Source: Methanosarcinales archaeon (GTDB lineage Archaea; Halobacteriota; Methanosarcinia; Methanosarcinales; Methanocomedenaceae). Taken from it: a DNA stretch of 15,202 nucleotides. A program made the position numbers and the translations under genes. Below the pieces are notes generated by a model, which saw only the letters and a list, made by a program, of their open reading frames with translations, was not told the DNA's origin and ran no database searches. The stretch covers positions 1 to 15,202 of the forward strand of contig JAGLRT010000119.1 of NCBI GenBank assembly GCA_023136155.1, given 5' to 3'. Within the stretch, counting starts at the first letter, position 1; each line of letters opens with the position of its first letter. Positions 12,725-15,202 of the stretch are shown here, in pieces.

Positions 12725-13882
12725 ATGATTGACCGAAACGAAATTATCGAAGTCCTGCAGGAATACAACTCCACAGAATACAAGATAGGAACAGTAGCAT
12801 CCCACTCGGCTTTGGATGTGTTCGACGGAGCAGTAGAAGAAGGTTTTAGTACATATGCCGTATGCCAAAATGGCCGTGAGCAGACTTATACCAAATATTT
12901 CAAGACCACGTGCGATGAAGAGGGTAACGTCCTTCGTGGCGTGGTAGATGACTGGGTTGTATACGACCGATTCGACGAAATACTCCAGCCTGATGCACAG
13001 AAGGCCCTCATAGACAACAACATACTGTTCATCCCCAACCGTTCCTTCACCTCATATTGCGGTATAGACGCGGTAGAAGATGATTTCAAGGTGCCGCTGG
13101 TGGGAAGCAGGAACTTACTGCGCAGTGAGGAACGGGGCGAAGAGCAGGACTACTACTGGCTGCTGGACAAAGCAGGACTGCCTTATCCGGAAAAACTGAA
13201 CGACCCACAGGATATCGATGAATTGGTAATGGTAAAACTGCCCCATGCAGTAAAGAAATTAGAGCGCGGCTTCTTCTCAGCTGCATCCTATGCCGAATAC
13301 GTTGAAAAATCAGAATCACTGCTGGCCCAGAACGTCATCACCAGGGAAGCACTTGACAACGCCCGTATCGAGCGCTATATTATCGGCCCGGTCTTCAACC
13401 TGGACTTCTTCTACTCGCCAATCGAGGAAGAACTCAGCCCCCTGGAACTTTTGGGAATCGACTGGCGGTTTGAGACCAGTCTGGACGGTCATGTCAGGCT
13501 GCCTGCACCCCAACAGATGACACTGAAACCCCACCAGATAACCCCTGAATACACTGTCTGCGGCCACAACTCAGCCACTCTCCGTGAATCCCTGCTTGAA
13601 GAAGCTTTTGAAATGGCAGAAAAATATGTGGTAGCTACCCAAAAACACTACGACCCCGGCATCATCGGCCCCTTCTGCCTCCAAACTTGTGTGGATAAGG
13701 ACCTCAATTTTCATATCTATGACGTAGCACCAAGGGTAGGTGGAGGCACCAATGTCCATATGTCAGTGGGACACCCCTACGGCAACACTGTCTGGCGTGT
13801 TCCAATGAGTTCAGGTAGACGGCTGGCCATGGAAATCCGCAACGCTATCGAGATGGACAAACTTGATATGATTGTAACCTAA
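12725..13882 (+). CDS. purP: PurP-family ATP-grasp protein (FAICAR synthetase or a PurP-like paralogue)
   Basis: A 385-residue PurP-family protein. Canonical PurP makes FAICAR from AICAR, formate and ATP in archaeal purine synthesis. Recognisable segments: TVASHSALDVFDGAVEEGFST near the N-terminus, IPNRSFTSYCGID, MVKLP with Lys171, the YFYSP-like FFYSPIEEE, the RLPAPQQM loop, GPFCLQ, and the C-terminal DVAPRVGGGTN with D333, R337 and N343. Two differences from the PurP I remember stand out. The glycine-rich ATP loop (GARGGRGYF-like) is here PHAVKKLERGFF (173-184), without glycines until 182. The C-terminal acid is Asp rather than Glu. This may be a divergent paralogue (PurP2 or PurP-like) with another role. 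ATG 12725 has GAGGG 9 bases upstream; mtaB follows after 14 bases. Confidence 0.75.
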   Translation: MIDRNEIIEVLQEYNSTEYKIGTVASHSALDVFDGAVEEGFSTYAVCQNGREQTYTKYFKTTCDEEGNVLRGVVDDWVVYDRFDEILQPDAQKALIDNNILFIPNRSFTSYCGIDAVEDDFKVPLVGSRNLLRSEERGEEQDYYWLLDKAGLPYPEKLNDPQDIDELVMVKLPHAVKKLERGFFSAASYAEYVEKSESLLAQNVITREALDNARIERYIIGPVFNLDFFYSPIEEELSPLELLGIDWRFETSLDGHVRLPAPQQMTLKPHQITPEYTVCGHNSATLRESLLEEAFEMAEKYVVATQKHYDPGIIGPFCLQTCVDKDLNFHIYDVAPRVGGGTNVHMSVGHPYGNTVWRVPMSSGRRLAMEIRNAIEMDKLDMIVT

Positions 13883-13896
13883 ATTCTGTCTACAGA

Positions 13897-15144
13897 ATGA
13901 GGATATATATTAAGACATTCGGTTGCACAGCCAACAAAGCAGACAGTCTCAGAATGAGACAACTTTTAGCAGCCAGTGGTCACACTTTTACGGACAATGT
14001 GGATTCTGCCGATATGGTGTTGGTGAACACCTGTACTGTCACCCAAACTACCCAGCGTAATGTCCTGAAATACATCTACTCGGTCTCAGCCAGAGGAAAA
14101 CAAGTCACCGTGGCAGGATGCCTGCCTGCCGCCCAACCAGAAATTCTTAGAGGGATAGACTGCCGGATAATCACACCATCCTCCCTGGAAGACATCACAG
14201 ATATTGCAAGAGAGGAGGGAAGTGAAAACGTCGCCACCTGGGATTCACAAATCAGCGCACCTGTGGTTGAAGGTGTAACTGGGGTTGTCAGCATTTCACA
14301 GGGCTGCCTGGGACACTGTTCTTACTGCATTGTCAGGCAGGCCCGGGGTGAATTAATAAGCCGTTCCCTACCTAAAATCGTAAGTGATGCCAGATCTTTG
14401 ATAGTAGAAGGTGCCAGGGAGCTTCAGCTAACATCACAGGATACTTCAGCCTACGGACTGGATACGGGAGACAGGCTGCCTGATCTCCTGAAAGTACTAA
14501 CCGCTATTGATGGCGACTATATGATAAGAGTGGGGATGATGAATCCATTCACTGTGCTTGATATTGTTGATGAAGTAGCTGATGCATTCAAAGACCCGCA
14601 CATATTCAAGTTTCTGCACCTACCAATACAGTCAGGTTCTGACAGGGTACTGGAATCCATGAACCGCAAGCATACCGTTGACGAATTCAAACACATCGTG
14701 CAGACATTCAGGCAAAGGTTCCCCCATATCATCCTGTCTACAGATTTTATCGTAGGATATCCTACTGAGACCGATGAGGATTTTAATGCAACGCTAAAAC
14801 TGCTGGAAGATGTAAAACCTCAAAAGGTCAACATTACACGATACTCCCAACGGCCCAATACACCGGCATCCTTACTGCACGATATACCTGACTGGCAGAA
14901 AAAAGAGCGCTCTAGAGCACTCACAAACTCACATCATAGTCTAAACCGGAAAATGTTACAAAAAAAGATAAAGAAGCAAACCCGCATTCTTACCACCGAA
15001 GTGGGTAAGAATAATTCTACTATTGGACGGGATATTTACTATAATATCGTAGTATTAAGTGAAAATCTGCCGCTGGGGGAGTGGCATGATGTGACAATTG
15101 TAGATTCAACTACCACCTATCTAATAGGTGAACTTAAAAAGTAG
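13897..15144 (+). CDS. mtaB: tRNA t6A37 methylthiotransferase, archaeal MtaB/CDKAL1 type
   Basis: A 415-residue radical-SAM methylthiotransferase that would convert t6A at position 37 of certain tRNAs to ms2t6A. All three regions are present. The N-terminal domain has C10, C46 and C75 for the auxiliary iron-sulfur cluster (KTFGCTANKADS, VNTCTVT, VAGCLP). The radical-SAM motif CLGHCSYC has C137, C141 and C144 in CxxxCxxC spacing. A C-terminal TRAM-like domain covers the last 60 residues. The length is close to characterised archaeal members. The N/T-F-G-C-T-A-N-K-A-D-S start separates it from MiaB, which acts on i6A. ATG 13897 lies 14 bases after the purP stop without an obvious ribosome site, so translation probably relies on coupling. 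Cotranscription with purP is inferred. Confidence 0.9.
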   Translation: MRIYIKTFGCTANKADSLRMRQLLAASGHTFTDNVDSADMVLVNTCTVTQTTQRNVLKYIYSVSARGKQVTVAGCLPAAQPEILRGIDCRIITPSSLEDITDIAREEGSENVATWDSQISAPVVEGVTGVVSISQGCLGHCSYCIVRQARGELISRSLPKIVSDARSLIVEGARELQLTSQDTSAYGLDTGDRLPDLLKVLTAIDGDYMIRVGMMNPFTVLDIVDEVADAFKDPHIFKFLHLPIQSGSDRVLESMNRKHTVDEFKHIVQTFRQRFPHIILSTDFIVGYPTETDEDFNATLKLLEDVKPQKVNITRYSQRPNTPASLLHDIPDWQKKERSRALTNSHHSLNRKMLQKKIKKQTRILTTEVGKNNSTIGRDIYYNIVVLSENLPLGEWHDVTIVDSTTTYLIGELKK

Positions 15145-15172
15145 AATTAAACTAAAAATAAAACATTGAAAT

Positions 15173-15202
15173 AAAATATAACAAGAAAGCACCCTTCGGG
15201 TG
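15173..15202 (+). promoter_or_regulatory. Possible promoter and hairpin at the right edge
   Basis: AAAATATA (15173-15180) in an AT-rich stretch resembles a TATA box for a gene starting just past the window. CACCC-TTC-GGGTG (15190-15202) forms a perfect 5-bp hairpin at the very end. The structure may continue beyond the edge, so its role as leader, RNA start or convergent terminator cannot be judged. Confidence 0.25.

Noticed and set aside
1..15202. CRISPR array, restriction-modification, toxin-antitoxin or other defence locus
   Set aside because: I saw no regularly spaced repeats and no protein with nuclease, methyltransferase-defence, toxin or Cas features; the only regulator-sized gene (4025-4321) has no toxin partner.

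Overview
The window comes from an archaeon, most likely a methane-metabolising member of the Methanosarcinales; an ANME-2-type or acetate-using methanogen would fit. Three things point there. It carries the F420-dependent enzyme Mtd of the C1 pathway and a Tfx-family regulator. It has several families found mostly in methanogens: an MfnD-like ATP-grasp ligase, archaeal RibL, DUF2098, DUF2117 and PurP. Its signals are archaeal: TATA-type promoters, GGTGAT/GGAGG ribosome sites, TTG and GTG starts, and a tRNA gene without encoded CCA. The exact genus cannot be read from this sequence alone.

Layout. Bases 1-1038: the start of surE (leftward) diverges from an MfnD-like ligase gene; a 12-bp palindrome lies midway between the two starts. 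Bases 1039-1662: no gene, but alternative hairpins just upstream of acs. Bases 1663-3627: AMP-forming acetyl-CoA synthetase, followed by a hairpin plus T-tract terminator. Bases 3628-4024: no gene, but a 114-bp element with 14-bp terminal inverted repeats and a perfect 8-bp target duplication (a MITE-like transposon), then an inverted repeat and a promoter for a small winged-helix regulator (4025-4321). Bases 4403-6957, all leftward: mtd with a clear intrinsic terminator, then tfx overlapping a geranylgeranyl-reductase-family flavoprotein. Bases 7117-7560: ribL, divergent from mtd. Bases 7561-8162: no large gene, but a good promoter followed by a possible 20-codon ORF or small RNA. Bases 8163-10814: pyruvate phosphate dikinase. 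Bases 10868-12330: the DUF2098-DUF2117 pair. Bases 12488-12558: tRNA-Gly(CCC), leftward. Bases 12725-15144: a PurP-family ATP-grasp protein and an archaeal tRNA methylthiotransferase, probably one operon.

How the genes fit together. Acs makes acetyl-CoA, and PPDK interconverts pyruvate and PEP, linking acetyl-CoA/pyruvate to gluconeogenesis. Mtd, the MfnD-like ligase (methanofuran synthesis), RibL (FAD) and the flavoprotein (probably lipid or isoprenoid saturation) serve C1 metabolism, its cofactors and the membrane. Most of the window is ordinary core metabolism. I see no defence system, CRISPR array or intact transposase. The points most worth following are the MITE, the palindromes at regulator promoters, the unannotated transcript candidate before ppdK, the DUF2098-DUF2117 pair, and the PurP homologue with an altered ATP-binding loop.
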